From contig VZRR01011463.1 of NCBI GenBank assembly GCA_013398015.1, positions 766,036 to 830,035 of the forward strand: 64,000 bases of DNA, in the 5' to 3' direction. Source of the stretch: Oreocharis arfaki (taxonomy: Eukaryota; Chordata; Aves; Passeriformes; Paramythiidae). Position 1 is the first letter of the stretch, and each line of letters begins with the position of its first letter. Positions 37,265-51,397 of the stretch are shown here, piece after piece. The position numbers and the translations under genes were made by a program. Below the pieces are notes generated by a model that was not told the origin of the DNA, did no database searches, and was given only the letters and a program-made list of their open reading frames with translations.

Positions 37265-40200
37265 TGGGGAAAAAAAATCTTCCTCCTTCAGAATATTCAT
37301 CTTTTGCCTAATATCTTGTACTTTTACAAAACTCCTCATGCCAAAACAGTAATGTGCAGTCTGAAGAGGCAACACCCAATCTCCAAAAAACATATGCAGA
37401 AGTACAAGAATTTTGTAACTCCAAACAATACAAGGTGATGTTCACAAGTGGTACAAACCCCAGTAACAGCAGTGGGATTTACTATGGACTTATGGTTAGC
37501 AGTGTGATTAAGCACCCATGCAAACTGGGGCAAACTGCTGCATTAGTTTTCAAAGCAGGTAATTGCTGAAGCTTGATAAGACAGTCACATTAACCTGCAG
37601 TCACATTAAGAGAGGCTCCTTGTGGAACAAAAAGCTGGCATACAAAATTTAAGGAAGTAGATAAATGTTTATGTAAGTCTAAGAAATAAGGCATACTTTA
37701 TTATCATTTCATTTTGAAATTGTATTTCTACAGAACACCTTATTCAAGCATTTTCCAAAACCTAAGCTTCTGAAAAATAACTCGTTTTTGCTGAACAAAC
37801 TCCAAGTTAATGCTTGAAAGAAATTTTAAAACGTTATCTGAATGGCTGCCTGACTTCTGTTTTTCCCCATAGTTTAAATGCCTGGAAAAACATAGTGCTA
37901 TTACACAGGAAAACCACAAGGGGCCATTACTCAAGCTCTACTTCGATATTTGCAGACCTTTTGAACCCATCTTCTCCACATAAATTTCCAGCTATTGTAA
38001 ACAGAGCTCTACCCACTAGACCTACTAAGCTTAATGATATGGAGAAATGCCACACTTCGCCATCTGGAAAGAACACACTTCATACAGCTTCCAGCTCAAA
38101 GCCAGGGTGAGCACAGCAGCCAAATCCCCGCTTGGTACAAATTGGTGCCATCTCGCTTCAGCTCTGGGGGTTTTCCAAGTAATGCCAGCTGAGTGGCCAT
38201 TGAAATGTAGTGACATCTTTGCATCACAATCACCCATAAGCGGTAACTGCAGCTAATGCAGCCACAAGAGGATAGAAAAACAAATCTAGAAGGCATTGCA
38301 GGACTGCAGACCTCATGCTACACAGGGCTTTTGTACAGCCTACATTCAGTATGCTTTCATAGAGCCTGTGAAGTGGGCAATGAAGAATGAGGGTTGGACC
38401 CTCATGAAGAATGAGGAGTGGAGAAGGTGACAGTGTTGAGGGCAGCTGGACTCCTTGTGATGCAGAAACTCAGAACCAATGTCATTTGCACCAGAGAGCA
38501 AGAAGGACCTGTGTCACTGCCCTACCATCTATAATCAGGCAGCCAAACCATTCTGTTTGCAACATGCAGCTGAAGAACTGTGGTACTGGGCTTATTTAAT
38601 TGTCTGCAGAGACAGGAGCCATCACACAGGAAATCCAGTCCTCAACTACCCTGCATGTGCTGTGTAGCAGTGCGGTGATGAAACCTGGAGAAGTGTTGAA
38701 GAGCTCAGTCTCACTGTAGGTTGACAGACTTGCCAGGCTGAGTAGAAGTCACGTTTCAGATTACTCTTCACATGACCAGAGCAGATTTAGACCAAAGTTC
38801 ACTGCAACACCCAGTTATACATATGACCTTGTAGGCTGGTAGGAAGAACACCCCGTGGGAAACTCAGAAGAGAATCCCAGTTATCATATTTGGGTGCTGA
38901 ACTTCAACAGCCGAGGCTGTGTATCTTCACTCTGTCTCTGTCCCCCAAAGAGAAATTATTTGTCACTCAATAAGAAACAGAGAGAAGTGAAATGAACTTA
39001 AGCTGGTGTTCTGAAGAGACCAAGTACTCAGAAACTAACAAGCACACTCTGAAGTTCCTCCAGTGCCCAAACTCTAAATCTGTTTTTCCTTTGTGACCAA
39101 CATAGAAAGGCTACCCCAAACAGCCAATCAATCAGGATGAGCTGGATAAAATACCTTACTCAAAGTTCCGGGAATTAGAGCAGTAGATGCAAACGAAGAT
39201 CTGATTAAGTCAAAGCTACTCATAGTGTAGTTTCACTGGCAACACCACTGCCTTTTTCCCTGTAATATCAAATTCCTGTCTACTTGGATGTTGGGAAATC
39301 CTATACACTCCTAAACAGGGAACTGTAAGCAGTGACTTGTGACCACCAGTTAAGGATATATACTTGCATACCTCACTTGTGACCTCAGTCAGCATTGCAC
39401 TGAGGTCCACATAAAGTAGATTGGAAAATATTCAAGTAGTACCAACTGACTCACAGAAAAGACTGATGGACCAACGTTTTTTCCCTACTTAAAAGTACTT
39501 ACTTTGCTAAATAAAATGCTACTAAAGAGAAAAGTGACATGGAATTCCCCGATGAACTGTTCTTTGCTCAAATAAAATTGGGACAAAGTCAATATGTATA
39601 TCAATACCTAAAAAGCCAGATGTCCCCTCTCTCTAGCAATTTTCCTTATCTCTCTGACATTAGCCTATCTTTTTAAGATCTTGCCTTTTTAAAATCTTGT
39701 GGGGACAAAAGAACTCCCCACAGATGCCATGCTTTGCACAAGCAAGGTCCTGAAGAGCAGCATTCTGCACTGCACAGGATATAGATTTGGTTCCATGGCA
39801 GCAATAAGAACACAATCCCTTCCTACTGCAGCCTGTCTTAGAATTACATTATGAAGCAACTTGTGTTTGGATTTTTAACGTATCTTTTAAGACATGAAGT
39901 CACATATTTCAGGGGTTTCTATTTCATACTCATTATGAAAACTTCATCTTCCAAGATCTTTAATTTTATTTTTTCCTTCCTTTTTTTTCGTTTTTCTGAA
40001 CCACATATCTTAGCTGAATAAGGTAAAGGAACCCCATCTTCACCCTCCCCAACCCTAATTTCTCAAGAACAAGGCCAAAGGAAAAACAGTCAGAAGGCTC
40101 ATTTCAGCTCACAGCTCCTTAAATGGTCACAAAACAATGAGAGCACACAGATGCCCATCCACTTATCTCCATCTTTTCAACCTGCCTGGCAAACTCTGTG

Positions 40201-42859
40201 GACAACATAGAAATACACCAGAATCCTGGCCTCAGCAGCATTACTGGAGTGGGATTTGCTGCTGCACTATATAATTCTGTGAAGAGTTGCAGGCAGGCAG
40301 AGTGAAAGGCCAGCAAGACACAGCTGCGAACCCAAACAAAACTATTAAGTCCAATATTAGAGCCAGCAGCTTTGTCAGCATACCTCTAATGTAAACAAAA
40401 CATAGGCTGCACAGTACACCCTCAGGAACAGCCTTCCTCCAACTACCAGATTTCCTCTGCAACATGAAGACAAGGCTCGGGATTCATACTTGAGACCTAA
40501 CTAAAATCTACAGTTTTCCAGGCCCTATCATCTTGAACACATCATGACACACAGAAGCCAAGGAAAACAAATGGAGTTCGTGTTTTACTGGGTTCCACAT
40601 GCTGTGCTATTTCCAAGCCTACTAGCATCCACCAAGAAACACGCAGAATGCTCAGTTCTGAAAACAAATCCATTACCAGGACAAAGCACAGAACAAAATC
40701 AACTCAACAAGCTACTCCAGATGTTTTTCATTTAACTGTATTCTGCAGAGGAAGTGAATTTGGTACAAAATATACTTGGCTTCGGTCCATATTCTTTTTA
40801 TTATTAAGCTTGGGGGGCAGGGGGACTAGTGCCCATCTTTGCAGCCAATTCCTCTTCCTTCTTGGTGTACATTCTCTCACTCCCACTCAAAGCAGAAGAG
40901 TCACCTATTCAAAGCTAGTTGAGGGTACTACTCTGGCAGTGAAGTACACATGGGGAGATTAAATTGATGTGCACTGTAGCCAGAACAGATGCTGTACATA
41001 TACTGGATCAACAAGACACAAAGCTGGACTTGGAGACCCTGGCATGTGCACATGACAGCAGAGGAAAACTGACAGCAGGGCAGGCAGGCAGCTTTCCCTT
41101 TCCCCTTAACAAGGTTAAACCAGCAACACAAAGATGACTGTACACCTTGGCTGTCACCCAAAGTTTACTCCAAAGGGAGAAATATGATTTACCCAAAATT
41201 ATTTTCTCTATAGATACCGTATGTACAGTAAATACATATCTTCTGGAAGAATACACACCCACACTTACTTATAATAAGCAACTGACTGAAGTGCCGTCAA
41301 CTCCAGCAAGTTAAGCTTCCTTCAGCGAGTTACAGAGGATACCTGTATAGAATTTACTGTCTCAGAGCATTCCACTTCCACAAAAGGGGAAGCTGCTGCA
41401 TATACCTCGGGTTTGAGAAGCATATGTGTAAAACAAAACTAATAGACAGCTCTCCCATACTAAGCACAGGAAAAGGTCAAGGAAGAAAGAGGATGTGAAG
41501 TGATTTTTTCTGTGCAGTACATTCCTCCCACCGAACAGTCTATCTAAACATAGTCAAAATAATAATATGAATAGAGCAGATTAATAAAACTATGAGTTTT
41601 TTATTTTTTGGTACTAAAGTAAGAACAGTTTAGGCACAAACCTGATTAATCTGAACCACCTTTCAAAACTTACACTTCAATGTCAAAGTCTGAAGACAGA
41701 TTTTGATCCTCGATTTGATTTCTTTGTCCAGTAATATGAACTACTACTTAAAATATCAACAAGTTATTAAAACACAAAAATTGCCAGTCTATTTCTGTGT
41801 TGTTAGCATGATGAATCATTCATCTAATTCCTTCATTAAATGCTACCTGATTATTCACACTGCTGTCTAGCAAACATTTGTGCACTGTGCTACAAATCTA
41901 ATAGCTGACAATCACTGACACACAGTCATTCCCCAGCAAATTTGTATTCATTATTCACACACTATTTAAAGTTTATTGATGATGACGTTCCTGTGAGTCC
42001 AAAAGCAGACTAAGTGAATATGTCAACACAACTGTGTGTACACCCGCACATGTAAGTTACTCCTAGAAACTATTTCTAATTCATCTAAAAAAATCTTCAG
42101 TTGTGCAGGAGCTGATCCTTGTTTGGGAACAGATACCTGCAACTTGATACCTACTGAAAGAATGTTTCTGGCCAATATTCCAGGACATAACTGCAAGACA
42201 GTTGAATCTTCTAAGGGCACCCATCCAGCCTTGCGACGAAATTTCGGGAAAATTCTCTTTCGACCCACATGATGTGATACAGAAAGTGCCAGAAGGGTCA
42301 CTTTACCTCCAAGGAACTAACAAGCCTGCATGGTTACAATGTAGATATATAGCCCTTGGCAGAGGCAACTTCTACCTCTTCCCACCTCCGAATCTGAAAA
42401 ACTACAAGGCACTGCTGTCAGATTTCCCCGCATATTTAAAATCCTCCAGGGAGCAGCTGTTTATTACTGCTATATATATATATAGCTCTACTCAATAGTA
42501 TTTACTAATTATCTCCAATAGCATTTTGTTTCCATACAAAATTAATGCAAGAACATTTTGCCACTTATTCAGGCTTTTTAAAAGAAGATTCCCTATTTCC
42601 ATATGTTGAGATCTACTTCCTTTCTAAGTTTGCTTCCAGTTGTTTTCCTGCAGCTGTGAAGGTGCGCACGATTTCCTTGTCATTTACAAAGCACCCAGGA
42701 AAGCTCTTCAGTGAGTAAGCCAGCATAGCTCCCCACACACTTCAGACACACAATTAAAACCTGGGAAATAGAATTTCTCCATCCTTTCCCATTAACAGTT
42801 TACTTTAATAACTAGGTCAAGTTGTACTTTCAGGCCACAACAGAGATGCATTTAGGAAC
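37265..42859. other. Non-genic stretch
   Basis: No exon, RNA gene or transposon that I can support. Frames reach about 104 codons and look random. The sequence is somewhat less AT-rich around 38050-38700 and 40840-41160, without a recognisable feature. A (TA)7 tract lies at 42471-42484. Confidence 0.55.
42471..42484 (+). repeat. (TA)7 simple repeat
   Basis: Seven TA units bounded by GC and GC, so the whole 18-base block is self-complementary. Ordinary short microsatellite. Confidence 0.9.
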
Positions 42860-43075
42860 ACAAAAATATGAGAGCACTCTCAGGTCATCAAGTTCAGTGC
42901 TGTACTGCTAGCACCAATACCTAACAAACTCCATTTCAAAACTCTTCGGGATTTCTTATGCTAACACTCTAATTAGAAGACCACTGCAGACCTTTGATTT
43001 AATGATGAGAAAGTTTTTTCTGATTTGGAGCCAGAACTTAATCGTGTCCATTTAAAGCCAATTTAGAAGCAACTC
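42860..43075 (-). mobile_element. Old, diverged CR1-like fragment
   Basis: On the plus strand, 'CAGGTCATCAAGTTCAGTGC' resembles the complement of the CR1 tail. About 130 bases on, 'ATGAGAAAGTTTTTTCTGAT' followed by 'CCAGAACTTAATCGTGTCC' and 'TTAAAGCCAATTT' resembles the complement of the 'AAATTGGC...GGAAAAACTTTC' part of old CR1 subfamilies. The spacing and order fit a CR1 3' end in minus orientation. Divergence is high and boundaries are approximate. Confidence 0.5.
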
Positions 43076-46000
43076 AAGCTCCTTCGGATACTTATAATCC
43101 AAAACGAAAGCAAAATTCAGCCTGAAAACTGAAATTGCAACCAGATAAACTTTAATTTAGAAAACAAGCAACAAAAAAAATAGGACTTTATTTTAACTTC
43201 TCTTCCAAGTGAATCACAATTAAGACACCTTTAGCTCCTCAAGAAAATGGGTTTTAAAAACCTCAAACCTACCTGATTACATGTCAGTCTACTGAAAAAC
43301 ACAGTCCAGCAAGAGAGATTCCAGTGAGATTCTGCAGGATTTGAAGGAAATGTTAGCTACAATTCAGGGCTCCAAGAAGGTTACACCACAGAGAGAAGAT
43401 ACAAAATCTGAAGACAGATACACCACCAAAGACAGAAGCAACTTCTGTGAAGTGCAAAAGGGATTTAGAAAGGCAAGAATTACAAAATCATCATCTAAGG
43501 AGGATATGAAGATGGTCTCAGGGTTGGAATTGTTGCCTGTTTACCGCTAAGGATCTGGGCAAACATTTGCAAAGGGCACTATACCTACACTTTTCCAGCA
43601 AGCTTATCTTTTCAACGCACAAGTCAGAGTGATGAGAGTCAAAATGTTTTGACAGCATTAAATCAGGGATTCCTCATGTAACCATGTTATTTCATGAACA
43701 CTGCCACAGAAGGATTAAAAAATGCAGATGCTCTGGAGATATTCTTGTCCTAGAAACTCAGTTCTTTTTTGTCAGTTCTTAAAAACGTGTTCTAAGCTTT
43801 TAAATCTGCACTTGTACACAGAAACAGCTTAAAAGCAAATGCAGAATTTAAGCAGGCTGGAGTTAACAGACATCCCCTTTGTTCTGTCAGAGGGGGAATT
43901 GCTAAAGGTCAGCGTGTTTTCAGTGCACGCTACAATAGCTATCAGTCACAAGAGAGCTGCAGTACAAATCTCTGTATGGAAGTTGATGGCTACAAGGATA
44001 CAGCCTAAATTCCACTGTCACTGCGTTACAGTAAAAGGCACACCAAGGAGAAACTTCCACTGCTGTGGCAAAATTTGTACTCAGACAGCAAGCAACACAC
44101 TTTGTGTTGCTTTTATCAGCAGTGAGAGTGCACAGATATCTGAGAAACTTTTCTAAAAATAAAGCTTGAGAGGAGGGGGGAAGATTAAAGAATTTTGACC
44201 TCTCATGTCATCAACCTAATCCTATCATAAAATGAATGATATGAAGATGAAAGAAGTTACAGTATAACTGACCAGACACAGGCAAAGCCAGCAAGAGAGA
44301 ACATGAAGGCTTTCAAAACAAAGTCTAACGCAATGACAGGCACTCTTCAAGGCACAGACCTCCAAAAATTGTTAGAACCATGTCAGAAGGTACAATTATT
44401 TCAAGTCGGATACTCTCTGAAGTAAGATCTTCTAAACAAGACAAATACCGTTCTTGAGAGGTTACAGAGTAATGGAAGCACTACTTCAGCAGCAGCTGTC
44501 ATCAGTGTAGAGTCTTCTCTTTCACACAATACAGCTCAGTTCATGCCCTCACCTTTAGGAAAACCGCTTGGCAATACACAGAAAACACCAAGAGGCCATG
44601 CAGAAGAAAAAATTAAGAATGACCATCTTGGGAAAGATGGCTATTTCATCAACACCAACATAGTACATTATTTACTGTATGCCTCAGGATTGAATATGCA
44701 ATGGAAGGCTTAGGGAGATCTTATCATTGACTGTAACCAGATGGACAGTTTAGACAAACAGGAGAGACAGTTTAACTTGTTAATTATACTGTACTGCAAA
44801 CAGAAAAGGGACTAAGTGTCCCAACAATCTGAAATCTTATTTTATTATTATTATAATATATTGGCAGCCAATGAGATTTAGAATACCATCAAAACATAAG
44901 AGATGCAACTTGATTAAGACATTAATTTTTTTAGAAGTCAAAGGTAACAAGAGAGTCAAAAGAAGCTACATTTTTTTCTTTTCCTTTTTTTCACCCCTCC
45001 TCTCCTATTTCAGGGAAAAGCATCTTTAATAGAGAGGCAAAACAGAGGGAGATCACCAATGATTAAAAGATAAACATAATTATCTGGGTACGTGAGAGTC
45101 AAGAAAGGGATCAGGAATTTCAATTAAGGCCAAACCTCAAGAAACATACAGTGAAGAAACTGAGGTGTGCATTCATGTTCTTCTGATAGGACAAGATTTG
45201 TAGAGATTTCAGAAAAATTCCATGGGATTTCTCTAGGGTTTTTTGAAAGTCATATTTCTTACTTACTACATTTCCTGAAAAGGTGAACTGAAAAACCATG
45301 GTCCAGAACATTAGAGCTTGAGGAAGTGGTGCAGTCGAGCCAGCGTGTTTGGGGAGCTCTAAAGGCAGCTTAACTACAAACTTTCCTTCCTGTTAAGTTA
45401 CATTAGACCAAGACCCCATGTGTAAGGGGAATGTCAGATAAACAGGGCTGGCTCCTTCACAGACCACCAACACGAAGATTTAGGTGTACCATGGGCTGAA
45501 CACTGTGGCACCACTCACAGTAGCCTGGACAGCACACAAAATACTTTCAAGGAGTAATGACAACTACGGTTCAGCTCTACCCCAATCCATCTGGAACAAC
45601 TTAACAGAAACCATTGAGCTATTGCAAGACGAACCTTTGTGCAAGAGGAAGTTGATTATGTCCCACCTATTGGGTCTTTTTCTGGTCTAATTCCAGTGTT
45701 AGGATGATCTTACTCCAAATATTTCACTGAAGAAAAATTCAGAGCATAGAAAAAATACAGTGAGACGAATTCAGGGAGATCAAACAACACTCGGCAAAAC
45801 AAAAGTTAGCTAAGGCCACAGGCAAAACTGTAAACTCCTCATTCCTGAGGAAAAATCAGATTTAGGGCAAGACCCAATGTGAAGAGTGCCACCTACTGAA
45901 GTGCCAATATACCCTACAAAAAACCAAGTTTTTCCTGGAAACCTCCCAGCTGTATACTACCAAGGTAACTTTGCAAGGTCACAAAATCACAGACTAAGGA

Positions 46001-48634
46001 GATCTGGCTGCATGCCATGTAAAAGTAGACACTGTACAAAGGCCAGAGACAAAGAAAGCATTTGACACTGAAAGCAGATGGAAACCTAAGAGGTCTTTGT
46101 TTGTTTTGTTTATCAGCAATTATCCCAGACACGGGAGGACTGGGATTTATCTATTTAGACTTATCATAGAAATCAAGCTATGCCTGATCACAGATACCTG
46201 AACTTTCACAGTAAAAATACGACACTTAGAAGAACTTCATCTGGCTCAGTATGCCTTTTTGTCAAGCACATGCAATTTCCCAGGTCTCCCAAGAACCTTG
46301 CCATAAGGAGATCTACCTACCTAGTCCAGTTAGCCTATTTTTCCTAGTCCTATTTCTACTGAAGGAACATATAGAAACTCTTACTTTGAACCAACAGATT
46401 CCTGTTTTCTTGCTTCAGTCCATTTGTAAACAGTTTATACCTCCTTGTTCCTGTGCCAACATTATCCCTGAGCTTAAATATCTTTTTCTTCCCTGGTGAA
46501 TAGCCCTGTTCAATTCATTTACAGGCAGGAAGCATTTTTCTTCATATTCACTTTGCAAGGCCAAAGAAATCAGTTTCTACAGCCTCTCATAAGCCAAGCT
46601 CTCTTCCCTACAGCAATTCGTATGCCCCTGCTCCAGCATGAACTCACCTTTTTGAACATGGTGATACGATACTCCAGATAAGGAGCTTTGGCAACACCCT
46701 GCACAGTGGCACTGGTATTCTCTCAACATTTTTCTTATTTTGGGGGGCTTTTTGTGTTTGTTTTGGGGGGAGTGCTTTTTGGTTTTGCTTTTTAAATACA
46801 GAGATGCCACATCAAAGGCTCAGCCCTTCACTGAATAAAACTCAAGTTCTTCTCCTTTTTCAGGGATTCTACCTGCTGGTCCCCCATCTTACAGTTGAAA
46901 TTGTGTCAGCTGTTAAGTCCCCAAATGCATGACCTTTCACTTAGAGATAAAGCAGTCTATTTCAATCTTATTTTTCTAGTGCTGACGGTTAGTCAACTCT
47001 TCTCTATATGGTTTTCTGATTGTCTTTTGATTGATGACATTTATTTTTTTCCTCCCTATAGGTAGAAACCTGTATTACTGACCTAATTTATTCATGGAAG
47101 TATCAAATAAAATTTCATTGAGGACAGAATGAAAACAGTACAACCCTGTTTATACTACATACTTCCGTAAAATCCATCTTCCTGCATACTTTGTTACGTA
47201 CATTTCCTGAACTAACTGCATCTTCTACAGCTAAATTAGCAATATCTCAGGACCTTACCAAATTCTTGGAAGTCCGGATTAAACCAATTATACCTTCCAT
47301 CTTCAACAAGACAATTATATTAGAGAGCAATTTTAAGCATCATCTCTGGCAGTACTTTTTTAATCACTTTTATTAGTACTGGTAAATACTTAATTAATTG
47401 ATGAACCCATATTTTGTTCTGTGCCATTACATGCATCCATTCTTTTCATAATTCTTCCTCTCATAATTTAGTTTTACATTGGCATTTGATGTAAAATAAA
47501 TTCAGCATGGGTCTACAGCAGTAAAAGTTGAGAAACACAGGGTCAGGCAAGAATTCTGAAGCCACAAGATGTGTGCTACCTGTGCTACAAGGGACAATGT
47601 GTATCATCTCTCAATTTGCCAAGTGGAAGAAGAAATTAGCTTTATATCAGAGAAACACTTCAATTACTTTTGTAATCCTATACAGATAATAACTTACAAC
47701 TTCAGTGCAAAGAAAACATACAAATGGATTAATAATAATGTGAACAGAAAATGAAATAGTAAAAGAGGAACTTTTAGTTTAGTCCATAAATTATTGTGTG
47801 TTTTACCCTTATCTGATATCTGACACCAAAGCAACTCTGGCTAACATCCTGTTTACCCTCACACTGGGTTAAGTGAAAGACTTCATTACTTTTGGGTGAA
47901 GTGCCAAGTGTTTCAGTGTGCCCCGTGCCGATATCGGAAGCTGCCAAACACTGAAATTAGAAATGAGCATGCCAGCTGCCCCTGTACCTCACCCTGTGTA
48001 TATGTGATACTGCCAAGTCAAAGGAGCTCACATCAGATAATCAATTAGCTGGAGGGGGGAGACTTAAAATCTTGGCACAGCCCTGAAGTATGGTTATAGA
48101 GATGTAAATAATATCAGTGCCTGCATGAATAGCAGAAGGGACATCCAAGGTCTTACTATTAAACAGTCACCACTCCCTTTCTTACACATGCTCATGTTTG
48201 AGCTCTGCTACAGCATCTGCAAGAAGCTTCCAAGTCTCCGCCAAACAAAGTATATAGTGTCTCCCTCTCAGTTTCCCAACTGGACTTCCATTTCCCATAG
48301 ATCCTTCCATTCGTTTCCCATTTTAACACAAAGTTACCATATGCCTCCTTCCAAAGACTGAGATTTTACCAATTAACATGCCTTGAAATTTAATTTCTGA
48401 AATCTGATTCTGTCTTCCTTCACAAGGAAGGAAAGCGTGAAAGATAATTAAGCTCAAGTAAGAAATGAGAACTGAAATTTATGTCCTTACCACAAGAAAA
48501 AAGGCTGCCTTTTACAGTGAAGGCATCACTATATTTACAAGCCAAACTGTAACCATCAGGGTATTCTAACTGCAATGGTAACACCATTATTATTGTATCC
48601 TTTTCCATGGTTAGTCAAAATGAAACAGCTTTAG

Positions 48635-48670
48635 TATTATTATTATTGTCATTGTTACTGTTATTGTTGC
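48635..48670 (+). repeat. (TAT)n-type degenerate repeat
   Basis: Four pure TAT units followed by degenerate TTG/TTA units ('GTCATTGTTACTGTTATTG'). Simple sequence without evident function. Confidence 0.75.
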
Positions 48671-51240
48671 TTCTGACTGCTAAATAGTTCAGGAAATATC
48701 AGGAAAATTTCAAAAGCGGAACAAAACTGGAAAAGCAGCATCCTGGAATAACTTAGGTGAAGGTACATACAGGGTCATTTACTCAGGAATTCACCTAAAT
48801 CCAACTCTGTATGCACAGGCTACACTCACGTTTCTGCTTGTCACATTTAGGGATATGCTGGGATTTTCTAGCTAATGAAGGCCTTACAAAGTGCATCACA
48901 GGCTAAGCTCTCCTATTTAACATGCTCTCCTCACCGGAGCCTGCAGTTCTGATGTCACTTTTTTCCACATGAGGCTGACAGGATTCGATCATCACATGTT
49001 ATGTTTACATTTCCCTAATCTCAGTGCTGGACCTGGAATCACACAGCTTTCAGTACTATTAAGGGAAGTAATCAACGGCTGTTCAACCAACTAGAATCCT
49101 ACCTACCCTTCTCATTTCACAGCTGCTAGAGATTGAATACAGCTAATGAAGCAAAGAGCAGACATTCCCATACTGCTTCCCCTGCAATACCCTCCAGACC
49201 CACAGGGAACAGACAAAAGCTAAGCTTCAGGAAGCTCAGGATTCTCACCGTCTCCATCCTAAATCTGAAACTGCCACTGAAGTAAAGAGAATAATTGTTC
49301 AAAACTACATCCAATGGCATTATCCTCCAACAGACCGAACATATTCACAAGGTGGGAACTCTCAACACCTATGCTGATGTCCACACATTGTCTCTTCTAC
49401 TGGTGAGTCTAAGCTGTACTCAAATTTCTGAATAAATTCTGTACTCAGAATAAATAAGTAAATTCTAGACTTGTAATTTCCATTTGAAGAATGAGATATA
49501 CACATCCCAATGACTGAGCTCCATAATACCTTTTAGTAGAGGAATGCTGGTGGGCTGCTTCTACAACAGCATTTTATCTGAGCTATCAATAGCTATGGAC
49601 ATGAACTGATCTTTAGAAGACAATCTCTACATCCATCCACAGCTTGCAATTTTTATCTTCACCCACAGATGAAGCGAGACTTGACTGTCTGTAATGATTA
49701 TGAGGTGAGAAACAGACCAAGTTTAACCAGCAGAGCAACAGAAAGCAGCAATGTACAGTTCATTAGTTCATTTATATTTAAAGCAGCAGCAACTTCTCTC
49801 TTGCTGGATAGGACTTAGTGCTACAGAATCTCAATCCTTACTGATGCATTTAAAAGCAAAATGATGAATTCTCTGCATTGACCAAAGCAGGAGCCAGTCC
49901 TTAAACTCCATTATTATAGCACTACCTAGAGGGACACAAAGACCGAATTAATTAACTTCATTATGATTATTATTACAGCACTCCTATACACATCACTGAA
50001 GTTTGTCACATACCCTGATATATTCTTCTGCTTCTCCCAAGATTTTTTTCCCAGCCCCAGCCACATCCCCCATGCACACCACCACCCCTCCTGGAGTGTT
50101 CTCAGTATAGCTAACTGGAATACCTAATACCTTGTACCTAAGCATAATGGGACTGGGAGCAATATACTGCTGAAATGCTTTAATCACCCTTTGGGCTTTG
50201 GTAAGCTCCACAGTTGTGTTGATGACTTGAACTTTCCCTTCAGATTTGCTGCAGGAATACCAAACTGATAGCTCACCTGTTTTTTTCCCCCACAACATTT
50301 AGATTTACTGTGAGAAATTACTGAAAACAATATTTTCCAATTTCCCATATGCAAAGCCACTTGTAATAAAAAACATATTTCCCTAAACCCACTTTCTCTT
50401 CAACACCAACTGCAATTTCAAACCAGCAAATTGCTCATTTCTAGAGAAGCAAGACAGTTCTGAAAATAGGCTCCCACTGGATGATTTTTCCTGTCTCCTT
50501 GAAACTCTGTACTTTCTGACTGGGGTTCTATTATACCCAGAAACCTTACATGTTCATTACCATCATGGTTATTAATGACATAAGCAAGGAAAAAGGTTAT
50601 AGGACTCTAAAAATGCACTCATAACACAAAATATGATCCATGTCATAAAGAGATTGTAACATAATGGATTGCTGAACAATAGCTATCAATATCAATTCAG
50701 TTCTAAATACATTCATATCATTACAACATTTAGAGCAGATACATAAACTGTTTTCCAGATAGCTGCATGCAGTATAACTCACTACTGCTCTAGGGCTTCA
50801 TTCTGCACTGCCCAGACAGGGACTTAACCATTACCATCACAATGATGCATTATTAGTCTAAGCAAACAGCATAAAAATCACATTCCATTTATAATGATGA
50901 TGGAAGTTAAAGGAGAGGCTGCACCATGATAGATCACAACAAAGCTAACATGAAAGCTGATCAAAGTTTTGATACCTACAGCACTGCATATTACAGGACT
51001 CCTGCCCTATATAAAATAAGGTAGTCTGTGGACACACGAGAACCCTTGGGACACACTGGCACAGGACTCTGCTCACACTGTGGGTTTCTCCAAGGCTGAC
51101 ACTTCTGTGCAGCACAACTTCTTCAGTGACTGTTTGGAAACCAGCCAATGTCAGTGCAAACATGAACATCCAGCCTGGGAAACACAGAGGAAGCAGCTAG
51201 GCAAATCGTGGGTTTTTATACCTTAACTCAGAAGTGCCCC

Positions 51241-51254
51241 TTTTTTTTTTTTTT
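51241..51254 (+). repeat. Poly(T) tract, 14 bp
   Basis: Fourteen consecutive T, about 100 bases upstream of a long poly(A) tract on the same strand. The two tracts are complementary and could pair. Confidence 0.9.
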
Positions 51255-51351
51255 AGTATATTCAGGCTACTGGCAAAGAAACTCTGCCACATTTTTCCTT
51301 TCTTACAGTCTTTTCAGAACATTTTCTCTTCAAAGGGTGCAATCCAGCCTA

Positions 51352-51352
<1 letters not shown>

Positions 51353-51396
<44 letters not shown>
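51353..51396 (+). repeat. Poly(A) tract, 44 bp
   Basis: Forty-four consecutive A, the longest homopolymer in the window. It could be the tail of a retroposed transcript, but the preceding bases match no transcript I recognise and no AATAAA signal lies just upstream. Homopolymer lengths of this size are also often inaccurate in assemblies. Confidence 0.95.

Positions 51397-51397
<1 letters not shown>

Noticed and set aside
49993..50298. 101-codon minus-strand frame with a Gly/Val-rich, protein-like stretch
   Set aside because: It suggested a domain at first reading, but I can name no family, and no splice-site context or neighbouring exon supports it.
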